Positions 25,739 to 37,228 of a DNA stretch of 64,000 nucleotides are shown piece after piece. The position numbers and the translations under genes are program-made. Position 1 is the first letter of the stretch. Every line of letters begins with the position of its first letter. The notes under the pieces were generated by a model. The model did no database searches, had not been told where the DNA came from, and saw only the letters and a program-made list of their open reading frames with translations. The stretch comes from Rhabdornis inornatus. Taxonomy: Eukaryota > Chordata > Aves > Passeriformes > Rhabdornithidae. The stretch is from NCBI GenBank assembly GCA_013397075.1, contig VWZS01005933.1, forward strand, positions 912,536-976,535. Direction: 5' to 3'.

Positions 25739-28700
25739 ACCTATAAAAAGACAACAAAATATCTTTTCAAACAACTTTCAAATATCTTGCAGACAAAACT
25801 ACCTAAAGAAAAAAAGATAGAGATTAGTTGGGAATCCCCCACTATGTAGCAGCTGAAGAGGATATATCAGGAGAAGAGGGGGAAAAAATAAACCTAGTAC
25901 CTTAAAATGATTTAAAAATAAGAATGATTCACTTTGGCCCATTCTTAGCATACAAGGGGGGAAAAAAGCATGTTATAACTCACATATATTTTCTCAAGTT
26001 GATCTCTCATTTTAAATGCAGAATTAATGTACGATCTAAAGAGAACAGTAGAAAGAAAACAGGGCCAGTCACACATTACTTGGATTATTAATACAATGCC
26101 ACTTAAATCACTTTGCCATCAAGTATGTGATATAAGAAATGGGTCCATACATGCTAGAAAGATTTTGGATATAATTCCTATACGAAATATTTTTTTTTCA
26201 ACTATACACATGATTACATACAACAAAGTGAATGACATCCATTCCTTGCCTATCTTTTTCTCTTTTCTTAAAAAATCAAAATATTGGCAGTTTGAATGCC
26301 AGCACAGCAGCTTCACTTAAGGGTTGAGCCAAGATTAACATACTCAATAATTCTGAAATATTCTTCTCAGAGACTTTTAAATGAACGGCAAATTCCAGTC
26401 ACTTGAACTAAGCACTCAGTATGAACTGGAGTACTACAAATAGATGCTGAATTTACATTAATAAAATATTGAAAGCTGATACAATTTACATGTAATACTA
26501 ATCTTGGTTATCTAAGCATCACACACACTGCCTTTGCTCAAACCACTTATACAACAATCCATGTCCATCAGTCTAATTCTTTATCAAAAGAGATCTTTAC
26601 TGGCAAGATTGATTCCTTGATATCAATGAAAGAAAAGCCACTTCAAGGTCATTGGCAGCAACCTTTTACTGTAAACACAGATACTATTTATGCAGGAAAA
26701 ATTCTTTGGGTTTTGCTTTGGAGTTAGTTTTTTTTTGTTGTTTTTTGTTGGTTTTTTTTTCCACCTCTACAGAAATGAATTGTGAATCATCTTTATACTG
26801 TCTGGTTCTGGTTTCTGGTCAGGTTAACTGTAAGCCATTGGAAAAACATCCTGGTATAAAACAAGAAAAATTACATTGTTCAAGAAGTTTTCAGTAAAAA
26901 AATAAAAATGTTCAGCATATAGTGGCACTGACAAACATTTTCCAGAGCTGTACCAAGTGTGACTTCTGTTCTTTTACTGAAATGAAGTCAAGACGTTATG
27001 AGAAGCCTACAGATACCACATATTTTGATGGCTGTTCATGACAAAGACCATAGCATAATGCTGGACTAGCAAAATCTCATAACTTTCTATAAATTATTAT
27101 CAATGAGATATTTCTGTTTCATCTTTTCTATTACATATCTGTTACATCTAGCCGATGTTCAAGTCATAAAATGAGGCTGGAAATTCCCCATTTCAAAAGG
27201 GATTGTGAATAGTCATAATAAATATTTTCTGGATGCTATTAGCAAATAAACCTTGCTGACATTTAGACACTTTGCTATTATTAAATGCTCATATTTGTTA
27301 TACATAAAAAGTTTATTAAATCCTGTTACTTGCAGGTTAACTGTGTGTTATTTAAAAGCAAAGTACCTAATTGAGGTACATGTGTTTCCCATGCATTACA
27401 ACAGTTCTAAAAAAAATGAACACAAGTACTTTAAATTTCACAGTTTAAAAATAAGACCACAAACTCCAGTTAAATGAAATGCTTATACAGAAATTTATAT
27501 GCAAATGAGATTATCACACCGAGTCATGACCACATTCCTGTGTTCTCTGTAAATTAACAGGTTCCCTCCTCTGTGAAACATTACTCCATTTTTACTACTG
27601 CTCTGCCAATCACAATAAGCAGTTTTCTTCTGCTGCAACAATAGCTAACTCTCTGTTAACACATTTCAAGATTCTACAAGAAGTATCGAAACAATTTTAC
27701 TTCTTAGTACACCATTTTTTGTCTCCTGTAATTAATTTTTGCTTTTCTAATACTGTTTTCTGTAATGGGACCAAAATTTTTTACAAGTGCAAGTCCTTTA
27801 TAAAACATGAAGCTATATATGCTATATTTTCTTTTTTCACCCTCGTTCTTTGCTTTTATTTTAAACAATGAGACAGCATTATTCATTAGAAACATTCTAT
27901 GCTACTGTCACCATATAAAACTGCACTACTGAAATACCATAATATGATCTTTTTCTTATATACACTACAGTCTTACTTTGGAAGACTGAAATGTACAAAA
28001 GTTTTTTTTTTCTCTAGCTAACCCTTGTTTTCAATTATATTTTGCTGCAAATGTAACTCTTATCATTAGCTGTTGCCAACTAATCATAGAATCCATGACA
28101 AAAATAACGTCTCTATTAATAGAGAGGGGTGGAAGAAAAGGCAGCTTTTTCTTACCTGCCTTCCTTTTGACATGTTAATTGTTCAATAATCACAGGTTAA
28201 ACTTCAAAGCCTTTTTAATGAATGAATTTCTTCTCTGATGTTAAAACTAGTGTATATCATGTTAAAAACATGAAGGCAAACCAGGATTTCAGTCATCTTT
28301 CATTAACTATAGGTTACAATAGTAGGAACTTCACAGAATTCATAGCACTTGCCAAATTGCTGCACAAAATTTTAAATATCTGGTAGACAAAAGTCATAGG
28401 GCATTGATATTTTACTGTGCCAGAGTATGGCAAGTCTATTTTATTTCTCATTAACACAAACAGGTCTGTAGAGAAAGACTTTTGCCTAGAAGGAGGACAA
28501 ATGCTACAAAGGAAGACATAGCCTCCTCCCAGTTAAGTAACAGAACTATTTGAAATAAAATGCTTTTAAAAATGGACAACACACAAATCTGCTTTTAAAC
28601 CAGAAAAGACAGCATACTTCAGATGAGAGTGATAAGACTTTCATTTTAAGGTACTCTGAAATTTATTTTCTATGTAAAAAGAATTATTTTTCCTCTTCAA

Positions 28701-30641
28701 GGCTTCAATTAAGTATCTACATGCAAATGCTTATAATTTGAAAACATTACTGTATTTCTGTTAGAAAGTTCTAGAAGAAAAACATTCACCAGCAAAGCCA
28801 AAACATATTTTACACGTACTTTTGAGTAACTGCTAAAAAACCCAGTCACTTCTATCTCACTTTACCCATAAAAGTATAATAAAGAGTGTAGATTGGGTGA
28901 TTCTCTGTAGACACACCTGAATTTTCCTTACTCCAGGAAAATTTTTTATACCAAACCAAATTAGACATTATTTAGAAGCAATGTTTCAACTTCCCTACTT
29001 CTGGTTGTAGTTTTAAGCCAGGCATGCATGAAAGGAGACTCAGATGGACATAATTGATAGATCTGTGTCCTAAATCATACTAAATTAGGAAACCCTTTAG
29101 TTTATTTTATCTCTCCTTTTGAACAGATCAATGAAAACACTCTGCCATGGATACAAAGGCTCTTGTATAGACCGAAACAGAAAATGTTTTGAATGCATAC
29201 TTTCGAAAAGGCAGCTCTAGATTATAAAGATAGATATGTAAGAACAGCACAAAAATGAAAAAGAGAGAAAGGAAGAATACACATGAAGGCGATAAAATTA
29301 ACAGGTGAAAGAAAAATCAGTCTGAGCTTAAGCAGATCTACTTAAATTTAGATATGAATGAATATATAGTGTCAGGTATATGAGCAGATGGATCACTCAC
29401 CAGTTTGATTCAGAGAAATCTTAAATATCATCATTTGAAAAATCATGGCAGATATATCCTCTCCTGTTGTTAACCAGTCAGAGTTCACAAACTGATCAGA
29501 CTTGGTCTAGATAAGCAATTTGCTTCATGTTCACTTTTGCAAGTAGTAGTACCAATTATTTTTCAGGTGGGTAGCAATTTTCTTCCTGAGTCAGTACTAA
29601 GTAAATGCCTTTGTACACTTCTGCAGTATTTTTTTAAAAAATTATTATTATTTTTGAAAATATATGAATGCCATTTGAGCCAAGTTCCCAATAGGTAATT
29701 ATGTCCTACCTATCCTAATTTTATCTCCTGGGCTGCTTGTGATAATGGGCCAGAGAAGGTTTCTCTTTTTATTTTTTACATTTAAGCAATTGTGCCTCTC
29801 TGTTCAATGAAACCCACTCCTGGATATCAAAGCGTTTTTATTGCTGGTGATATGGCCCTCCTATTTAATGTACTGTAGCAATGATTGGAAAGTCAGGACT
29901 GTGAGCCACAGGAGGCCACATTATTAACAAAGCATCTTTCTCATGCTCTTAAGAAGGAGTGACCTTTACTGCTAGCTGTAGTGTTGTATGGGTTGCTCTT
30001 TCAAGATTTCTTTTCTAAAATAATAACCTGAAAAGCTCAGTATTCTTTTTGTGAACTATAAAACTCTTTCACATAATTCTTCTGAAAGCTGTGAAAAGCA
30101 TTAAGTCTACTAGGATAGCAAAACTACTGCAAAATGACCTGGAAAAGTTGAGAAATAAATATGTAACTAGTAATAAAATTATTTGGAAATGATGCTGTTT
30201 TTTACCCAGTTGATAGATGTATACAGCAGAAGTGAGTAGAGTAAGTCTGTAACAGTACATAAAAATCAAACTGCAATTTTTTAATGAACTAGTCAGAAAT
30301 TAATAGCACAAAATGAATTTGTTAGTAACACCAATACTGAATGCAGACATAACCTGCATCTTTATATAGATATACAGAAAAGAACAGAGAAAACAGTGAA
30401 TTTGAACTGAAAGAAAAGCTTAAGGAAGATATTACAGGAGTGAAGAAAAGATGTTTAAAAAGTTTTAGAAGTCATCTTGTAACACAAAATATAAAACAGC
30501 TTTCCACTAATTTTAAAATTCAGGGAAGATGGGCAAGAGTGAAAAAAATGTATTATAAAAGTTCTGGTGCCTGAAAAAAAAGAGTAGGAGTTACTCTAAA
30601 TTCAATCCCCAAATGTATTTGATAGATACCTGGATGTGCAG

Positions 30642-30711
30642 CTATCCTGCACCACATGGATTAGCTTTGGGATGTTACTAACTCAGCACACTGGTCTAAG
30701 GTGCAGGATAG
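30642..30711. repeat. Inverted repeat, 12-bp perfect arms
   Basis: The arms ctatcctgcacc (30642-30653) and ggtgcaggatag (30700-30711) are exact reverse complements separated by 46 bases. It could be a remnant of a short DNA transposon or a SINE, or chance. No family was recognised. Confidence 0.7.
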
Positions 30712-30960
30712 TACTCCCATCCATTTGCCCAAATTCTATGTTTCATCATTCATTATTGGGAAGGACATGGCGGAAAGAAATTCTCCTGAAAAAAGATGGA
30801 AATTGATTAAGTAATAGATGTCATTATTATACAACGGGGAAAAAATATAGCTTTGGGACTTAACATATTTTTATATCTTCTACAGTTATCACACAACACC
30901 AATGGGCCTTGGAAAATATCACATGGCAGGTGTACACCCTCAAGTAATTGAGCCAAGTGT

Positions 30961-31202
30961 CCATTCCTAGAGCTGAACTTGCAAAACCAACAAGTGTCAA
31001 AAATGGCTTTACAAAATCAGTTGGCATTAGATAGGTTATTATTAAAGGAATAAGGTATATGTGGAATGTTAAATCTTACTGAAACTGAGTGTTGTATGAC
31101 CATTCACAATGCAACATCATCAATTGAAGAAGCCCAAGCCAAAATGAAAGGAATCACCAACCAAATATCAAAGCTTTTCCAATCACTCCAAACCCAAGGC
31201 TA
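30961..31202 (+). pseudogene. Retroviral env remnant, transmembrane subunit ectodomain (broken)
   Basis: One frame from about 30961 reads through a segment resembling the conserved part of a retroviral envelope transmembrane protein: LQNQLALDRLLL, a stop, then ICGMLNL and a cysteine pair (ECC). This matches the order of the immunosuppressive-type helix and the disulphide motif near it. After it comes an amphipathic helix-like stretch ending SLQTQG and a second in-frame stop at 31201. With two stops in about 80 codons and a frame change further on, it is dead. It lies upstream of an LTR-like sequence, as expected for the 3' end of a provirus. No gag or pol was seen upstream. The retroviral class is not determined. 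Confidence 0.7.
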
Positions 31203-31252
31203 GCTTCCTGGCTTAAGTCCATATTCTAATCCTTGTGACTCGTGGGGTGGGG

Positions 31253-31378
31253 GCAATGACTACAATGAAAATGGGATTGATCATTGCAACCGGAGTTACA
31301 TTTGTAATGGCTGGGATAGCTATTGTACACTGTATAATTGCTTTTATCATTTTCCTGCTGTTTCTGTCTTTTCTCTTC
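31253..31378 (+). pseudogene. Retroviral env remnant, membrane anchor in a shifted frame
   Basis: About 42 codons in a different frame from the ectodomain remnant encode a long hydrophobic run (starting GLIIATGVTFVMAGIAIV and continuing with Ile, Phe and Leu) that ends at a TGA at 31379. This is what the membrane-spanning anchor of an env protein should look like in this place. The frame change between 31202 and 31253 shows at least one indel. No intact env product is possible. Confidence 0.6.
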
Positions 31379-31466
31379 TGACTTTTCTACAAACACATCA
31401 CCTCTGTGGACAACCTGTGAAATGAAAAAAAAGTCCCAAGAAGACACTGTTTGAGCCACAGGGAGA

Positions 31467-32020
31467 TGTAAGAGACTTAAAAACCACAATTCCCTCAAAC
31501 ATTGTCAAGGCCACAGAAGTGACTTGCCATAAGGCAAGTGACCACTGTGTGAACTTGCAATAAGCACAGAACACAACAGGAGAGAAGCTAAAGTTTGGTT
31601 AACACATCCTGGTTAATGCATCCAGACAAAAATTCCCACTTTGGCAAATGGTGGGAAAGGAAGCAGCTGCTTATACACATGCCACCCTAAGTTACGGAAA
31701 CATCTGTGACCACCCATGGATACCCACAATTTGGACTGTATAAAAGTGGCACCTCCAGAATGATTCTGGGACCCCTACTACCGAGAAGACCAGGGTGAAG
31801 AAGGACCAGTGGGATGCCTCTGGATCCACAGTGTGGTGATTATTTTCCTCTTGATCTCTCTCTCCTTCACTCCCCCCCTGATCTTTCCTATTTCTATCTC
31901 TGTACCTCACATTTACTGTTAAATAAAATCCATATGACTGATTTTGGCATATGGTCTCATTTGCACCTTAATTCAGGAAGAGGCATCTTCCTGAATTAAG
32001 GTGCAAATCAGATCACAACA
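31467..32020 (+). mobile_element. 3' LTR of the broken provirus (probable)
   Basis: Following the env remnant, this stretch has an LTR layout on the plus strand: a TATA box (tataaaa, near 31739), a pyrimidine-rich segment, and a polyadenylation signal (aataaa, near 31921). It ends ATCACAACA at 32020. The start at TGTAAGAG (31467), just after a purine-rich agggaga, is my best guess and not proven. The matching 5' LTR is not seen upstream, so the provirus is 5' truncated. The 3' part holds the perfect hairpin at 31959-32008. Confidence 0.55.
31959..32008. repeat. Perfect hairpin: 23-bp arms, 4-base loop
   Basis: Arms at 31959-31981 and 31986-32008 are exact reverse complements (they begin atttgcacct and end aggtgcaaat) with loop GGCA. 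It lies near the 3' end of the LTR-like sequence. A smaller inverted repeat (ccatatg / catatgg) lies just before it near 31930-31954. Confidence 0.95.
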
Positions 32021-32867
32021 AGTGGAATAGAAAAGAATGAAACAAAACTTGTATTCAACTCATGAAATACGAAAGAAAAGGTAATAATGCATCCCACTTA
32101 AAAACTGTGTAACATATGAAGAGCAATTCAGTATAGATAAAAATAGAAACATGCTGACTTTGATGAGTCATTGTTAATCAAATCCAACCACCTCATCAGA
32201 AAAATCAGTAGAAAATATCTAAGAGAGATGTAACAGGTTTAAGAGGTGTCATAAGCATAAGGTACAAGGAAATTGCAACTAGGCTTAAATGGAACCTCAC
32301 ATACGATGAAGTTAGACATATACAACTTCACATATATATTGTGCTTGTAACACACAAAATACCACATAGAAGATCACACACTGAAATTGCTGCACTGCAA
32401 TTTACTAATTAAAGCTCAAAATGAACTGATCGGGATCCAGATTTTGTATTGAACAATAGACTGACAGCTTTTTGCCTATGGCACTGCATTTGTTCATTTT
32501 TGGAATATGAGTTACTGTCTTCCAAAAAGGAGGAGGTTAGGAGCATCACCTCTGGAGGGAAGTAGGTTCTGAGGCTCTCTTCATGTCATATGACCACTAC
32601 ACTTTCCCTCACATAAGCAATAAGATGGCCCATGGCAACACATCAGGGAGGAGGAAAACCTCCTCAGGAATAAAACAAGAGCATGCAGAGCTTGCTGCAG
32701 CAAATCTGAAAGTCAGTGCAATGACTGCAAGCAGGCATTCCCTCTTTTAGGACACTTGAGAATAAAGAAATGTACATGAACTCTGAATATCTTTTTGTTA
32801 AGGTTTAGGAATGGTTTTCCCTAATGCAATGTTCCTACTGAAACTTGCCAAACCACCATGTGGAGTT

Positions 32868-33258
32868 CGATCATGCCCCCCTCACCCCCGCTTTCCCCAT
32901 GTGGCAGGCTGGAGAGGAGAATTGGAGGAACAAGAGGAAAAGATCTTGGGCTGAGGTAAGAACTATCTACTGAAAATAGCAATGATATAAGACGACAAAG
33001 AGTAACAGCAACAATAGTAATGACAGATTATACAAGAAGAAAAGAAGTGAACGATTCATACACAGATGCTCAGCTCACCTGCTCCCATATAAACCCCCCA
33101 AAACACCTGACTGCTCCCTTTGCCATCCTACTCCATGTGGAAGGGAGCCCTTCCCCCATTCCCAAAAGATGATGTGAGGTGGTAGAATACTGTCTGGGTC
33201 CTAGACATGCTCCCTCCTGGCTACTGCAAAAATTTAAGTTTTTTACCCAGAACCAGGA
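32868..33258. mobile_element. Possible degraded LTR fragment
   Basis: The segment around gagaattggaggaacaagag, and the end ccagaaccaggaca near 33258, recall antisense LTR sequences common in songbirds. I could not find a matching target duplication or a clear 5' border, and the assignment is weak. Confidence 0.35.
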
Positions 33259-33439
33259 CACTATTTGGTTTTGACTGTTAATTTTAGATTTCTTTAAATT
33301 TAAATCCTCTAGTTTATATCCTAACTTTAAAATAAGGATGTTACTTTTAAATGTTGTTTTATGTGGTTTGGGGAAAAGATCGAAGAATATTGCCCTGACA
33401 TTTATGGTTCACCTGGGATTCTGTCAGAAGTACAAACAG

Positions 33440-33456
33440 ACACACACACACACACA
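33440..33456. repeat. (AC)n microsatellite
   Basis: A run of about eight AC units, followed by aaacacat. Confidence 0.9.
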
Positions 33457-35344
33457 AACACATTTTTCTCAGGCAGGGCATCATATTTCTAACTTACTTT
33501 ATTAAAGTCATAACTGTGCTGTATTAAGAACAATTCAACAATGCATAAAGAGAATCTTGTATGCAGGTCCATACTATCCCATGGGAGAAAACAATGTAGA
33601 AAGGAATAATTCATGAGGTTCTCCTGAGATTTTTCTTAAGAATAATAAAAGAGGGAACACAGAATGAAAAGCTGGAAGAAAAAGAAGAGGTCAGATGTCT
33701 GGAGTCCTTTCTAGGAAAGGTGCTTAGTGTTTTGGACAATCTGGGAACCTTTCTGTCATCAGTTTCTGATTAGAACTCTACAGAATGGAAGCTATCATGT
33801 TCTTTAGAGAATGTTAGCTTTTACTGGCATTCTCCATTACAGTCTTTCGGGTTGTGTGTTTTCTTGGTGGGTGAAGGGCAAATATGTCAGGAAGAAAATA
33901 CCGACTGCCACCAAAAAAAGGATCAGCTTTAATGCGCAAATTAATTTTAACAAGATAAACAAATAAGAAGTTTTGAGAAAAAGGTAACCTATGCATAACT
34001 TCAAAAACCCCAAAATGGAAATATTACATGTTTTCCATGAAGGCAGCCTAAAGAAAGATATCATGAGCTCTAACCAAAAGCAAAAAAAAAAAAGTTGAAC
34101 TATACTATTTTGAAAAGCTACTGTTAAACTTTGTATTTGGACAAACCATCTCAGTAGACCTTCAATAAGTGTAAGAAAAAGGGCCAAGATCTTATGATTG
34201 CTCACATGTATAGGAAAGAACCTGAAGGCAAAGCTGGAACAAAACATGAGAAAAACAATAACGTAAAATGAGTTGCCAAGACTTTAAAAAGTGAATGAAT
34301 TAACAATAAAAAAGTAATATGTATTGCATTTAGGAAATACATCTGCTATTTTTCATACATGGGAATTATTATCTCTAATGAATAGCAGGTTAGATAAAAA
34401 CAAGAGGAAAGTGCAAAGGCAACTATTAAATTTAAGATGCAGGATCACAGCAAGGAAGAAAAAGCCTTTCTATATATGTACTGAAAAATCATCAAAAAGC
34501 TCTGTGATATCAGTCCTGTAGTGAGTCACAGCACAGCTATATTATAATTTAAGTAAAATTTGCAGAGGCATATAATTTTTCATAATTTCCCTCAGATGGA
34601 TGCTAATTAGCCCTGCCACCCATCAGTTTTAGTAAGAAAGGATTAGTAGCAAGATGCAGTAATTCTACAAATAGTAGTCACAAGTACCATAAGAAGAGTT
34701 GAGAAGTACTAAGGACTTTTAAAATTATCAACTGGATATTATCTGTAATGCTATTAACACACACTTCAGAGAACATTTTTAAATATACTATTTAAATATA
34801 CATTTCTATTATCACCCTTTGAAAGTCAAACAGTATTTTAATTTTTTTAAAAAAATATCTTAGAATATACAAGACATTAGTCATTATTAAGACTCATTTT
34901 TAACCACTCCACAGTTGACAACTTTAGAGATATTTCTTGTACACTTTCAGTAGAGGAGTAGAATATTTGAAAAATATATATATAAATTGAACCATCAAAT
35001 TCAGTTTGCACCTATATTCCTTTCCTTCTTGTTGCATTTTTCTATTTGACAAAATATTAGGACATTATATTGTTCTGAGTTTGTCCCTCCTCAAAACAAA
35101 TAGCTTAACTCATATTGAGAACCGGATAATGCAAAAGCTTAATTTCTAAGTATGAGCACTTTCTATGATTTACAAAATCACATTGTCACTACTGCTTAGT
35201 CTGATTGGTTTCCTATACATGTGTTGGCTTCCAGTTATGCTGATCTTCGATACATTTTACTGAAAAAACCCCAAAACCCTAACTATCTGTCTTCCCAGGT
35301 CGGTGTTTGCCTTGTCATTTTCAGAAAATGCTGAAATGCTCTTT

Positions 35345-36143
35345 TGTTGGGGTTGGGTTTTCTTTTCATTGTTGCCTGTGGAATTTTTCCCATTGAGGTG
35401 CTAAAGAAGCACTGATGGCTGGATACTTGAGACAGGGGAGGGGGAACTCCTCTGATTTTTGGGAGTTTCTCTCAGAGGAACAGAGACACCAGGAGATTAG
35501 AACCAGGTAAAAGGAGAGTAAGGGGCAATTGCTAGCTCTTGCTCTCTCTTGGCTTCGGATGAGGACAGTCGCTGCTCCCACCGCCATAGCCTAGACGGGA
35601 GCTGCTTCTTCTTCTGCTGGACCTCGCACCCCGGCCCTGCTAAGACACCCTGCCATTTCAGCTTGCTGTTTCTGAGCGTCCTGCTGGAGCACCAGGACTG
35701 ACACTGCCCCAGGGTTCGTGAAGCAAAGTCTCTCTTTTCCATCCCCTCCTATCTGGGACACAGCCGCCATTACCGCGTGCTCCCCAAGCCCACACCACAG
35801 CGCCCCCTGCAGCCATGGGGGGATCATCACACCTGCCCTGCCCACCGGGAGCCACCAGCGCTCCCTGCCGCCTGTGATGGGAACTGCTCCAAAGGGGAAA
35901 GTGCCTGCAGCTGAGAGGACTGGAACTGGGTCCCTGGTTCTGTTTGTTATTAATTCCATAGTTGTTGTTTTGTTTGTCTTGTTGTACGTACTAGTAAAGA
36001 ACCGTTATTCTTATCCTCATATCTTTGCCTGAGAGCCCCCTTAATTTCAAAATTGCAGTAATTTGGAGGGAAGGGTTTTACACTCTCCAATCCAAGGAAG
36101 GCCCTTGCTTCCCTAGCAGGCACCTGTCTTTCAAACTGAGACA
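35345..36143 (+). mobile_element. Solo LTR (ERVL type), 5-bp target duplication
   Basis: A 799-base element that begins TGTTGGGGTTGGG and ends CTTTCAAACTGAGACA. It is flanked by the perfect direct repeat tcttt at 35340-35344 and 36144-36148. Near the 3' end it has a variant polyadenylation region (agtaaagaaccgttattctt near 35993) and tttgcctgagagccccctta, sequence I associate with U5 of passerine ERVL LTRs. The middle (35530-35900) is GC-rich. The order of parts gives plus orientation, antisense to FSTL5. The overlapping frames of 104 and 122 codons are by-products of GC-rich sequence. Confidence 0.88.
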
Positions 36144-36654
36144 TCTTTACACAACATTATTAGCCTAGAGATGCACAGAGGTGGTTCTTGTATAACTGAG
36201 TAAATTAAGAATTCCCAGAGTTAGGCAGACATCACTATAGTTTATAATATAGCCATAGTAAAACTTAAGAGTACACTGCCTCTGGAGACATCTTATACAA
36301 GGAGTATAGAATCTAGAAATAAATAGAGAGTGATCAAGTCTGTGAAAACAGTGAAAAGTAAAATCCATTTTTAAGAAAAGAAGGTCTGGGGATGAATCTA
36401 ACTCAATGTCTTTCTCTCCAGTCTTTTGTTATTTCTTCTTTTAATCCAGGCACTACTAATTCTTTCTTCCTTCCTATTTTATTTTATCTGGAAAGACAGA
36501 TTAATATCCAACATATTTGAGCTCTATTAATTTTAGTGCCTCACTCCATGGATATTGAATCTGACCTTCTCTTTCTGTATTTGAATTGTAACTAAATTGT
36601 TAATATTAAGGGACTAAACTGTAACATACTTTTTGCTTATAAACAATGCAGTTC

Positions 36655-37100
36655 CTGTGCATCCACTTCTCAGATTTGTCCAGGTCCCCCTGGGTGTCAT
36701 CCCATCCTTCAGATGTGTCAAATGCACCACTCAGTTATGTGTCATCTGCAAATTTGTCGAGGGTGCAATCGATCCACTGTCCGTGTCAATGATAGAGATG
36801 TTGAAGAACACTAGTCCAAAGACAGATCCCTGAGGGACACCTCTTGTCACTGGCCTCCACTTAGACACAATTACACAGTGTTGTTGACCACAGCCTCTGG
36901 CTCACTTCCACCCATCCATCCATCCATTCATCCATCCATCCATCCATCCATGCAGAAGGACACTGTGTGGAACCGTACTGAAGGCCTTGCAGAAGTGTAG
37001 ATAGGCGACATCTGTTGATCCTGCCTTTTCAACCTTTGCCACCACTGGATCACAGAAAGTCACCAGACTGGTCAGGCAATTGGTCAAGTTCTTCAAGATA
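36655..37100 (-). mobile_element. CR1 LINE fragment interrupted by a microsatellite
   Basis: Read on the minus strand, this fragment encodes degenerate CR1 reverse transcriptase: VAYLHFCKAFSTVPHSVLL (about 37010-36955), then, after a CATC repeat, a GVPQGSV-like segment (about 36835), and a remnant of the FADD motif region near 36752. Frames are broken by indels. The two halves are in correct order either side of the microsatellite, so one element was interrupted by repeat growth. Confidence 0.82.
36910..36951. repeat. (CATC)n microsatellite inside CR1
   Basis: About ten CATC units with one interruption (cattcatcc). It lies within the CR1 reverse-transcriptase region and gives rise to a Trp-Met-Asp-Gly repeat in the minus-strand frame. 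Confidence 0.92.
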
Positions 37101-37210
37101 AACCTGCTCCAATGTAGATGTTATGGAAATCTGCTTCACCAAGGAGTACCTTCTGCTCCTCCAGCTTTACACTTACCTATGCTGTTTCTTGCCTTTTTGT
37201 TCTCTAATTT

Positions 37211-37228
37211 CTCTCTCTCTCTCTCTCC
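37211..37228. repeat. (CT)n tract
   Basis: About eight CT units that end in a C run, within a pyrimidine-rich stretch. Confidence 0.85.

Noticed and set aside
28150..28200. Exon-like stretch with a GT donor on the minus strand (from cttacctgcc)
   Set aside because: The neighbouring sequence gives no FSTL5-like peptide, and the flanking Ig exons already join in frame without it.
33837..34247. 136-codon hydrophobic minus-strand frame
   Set aside because: Composition-driven frame rich in Phe and Leu from AT-rich DNA; no splice sites, family motif or supporting context.
35591..35959. 122-codon minus and 104-codon plus frames
   Set aside because: Both fall in the GC-rich centre of the solo LTR at 35345-36143.
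36910..36951. CRISPR-like or coding tandem repeat
   Set aside because: A simple CATC microsatellite without spacers; the peptide repeat it makes is incidental.
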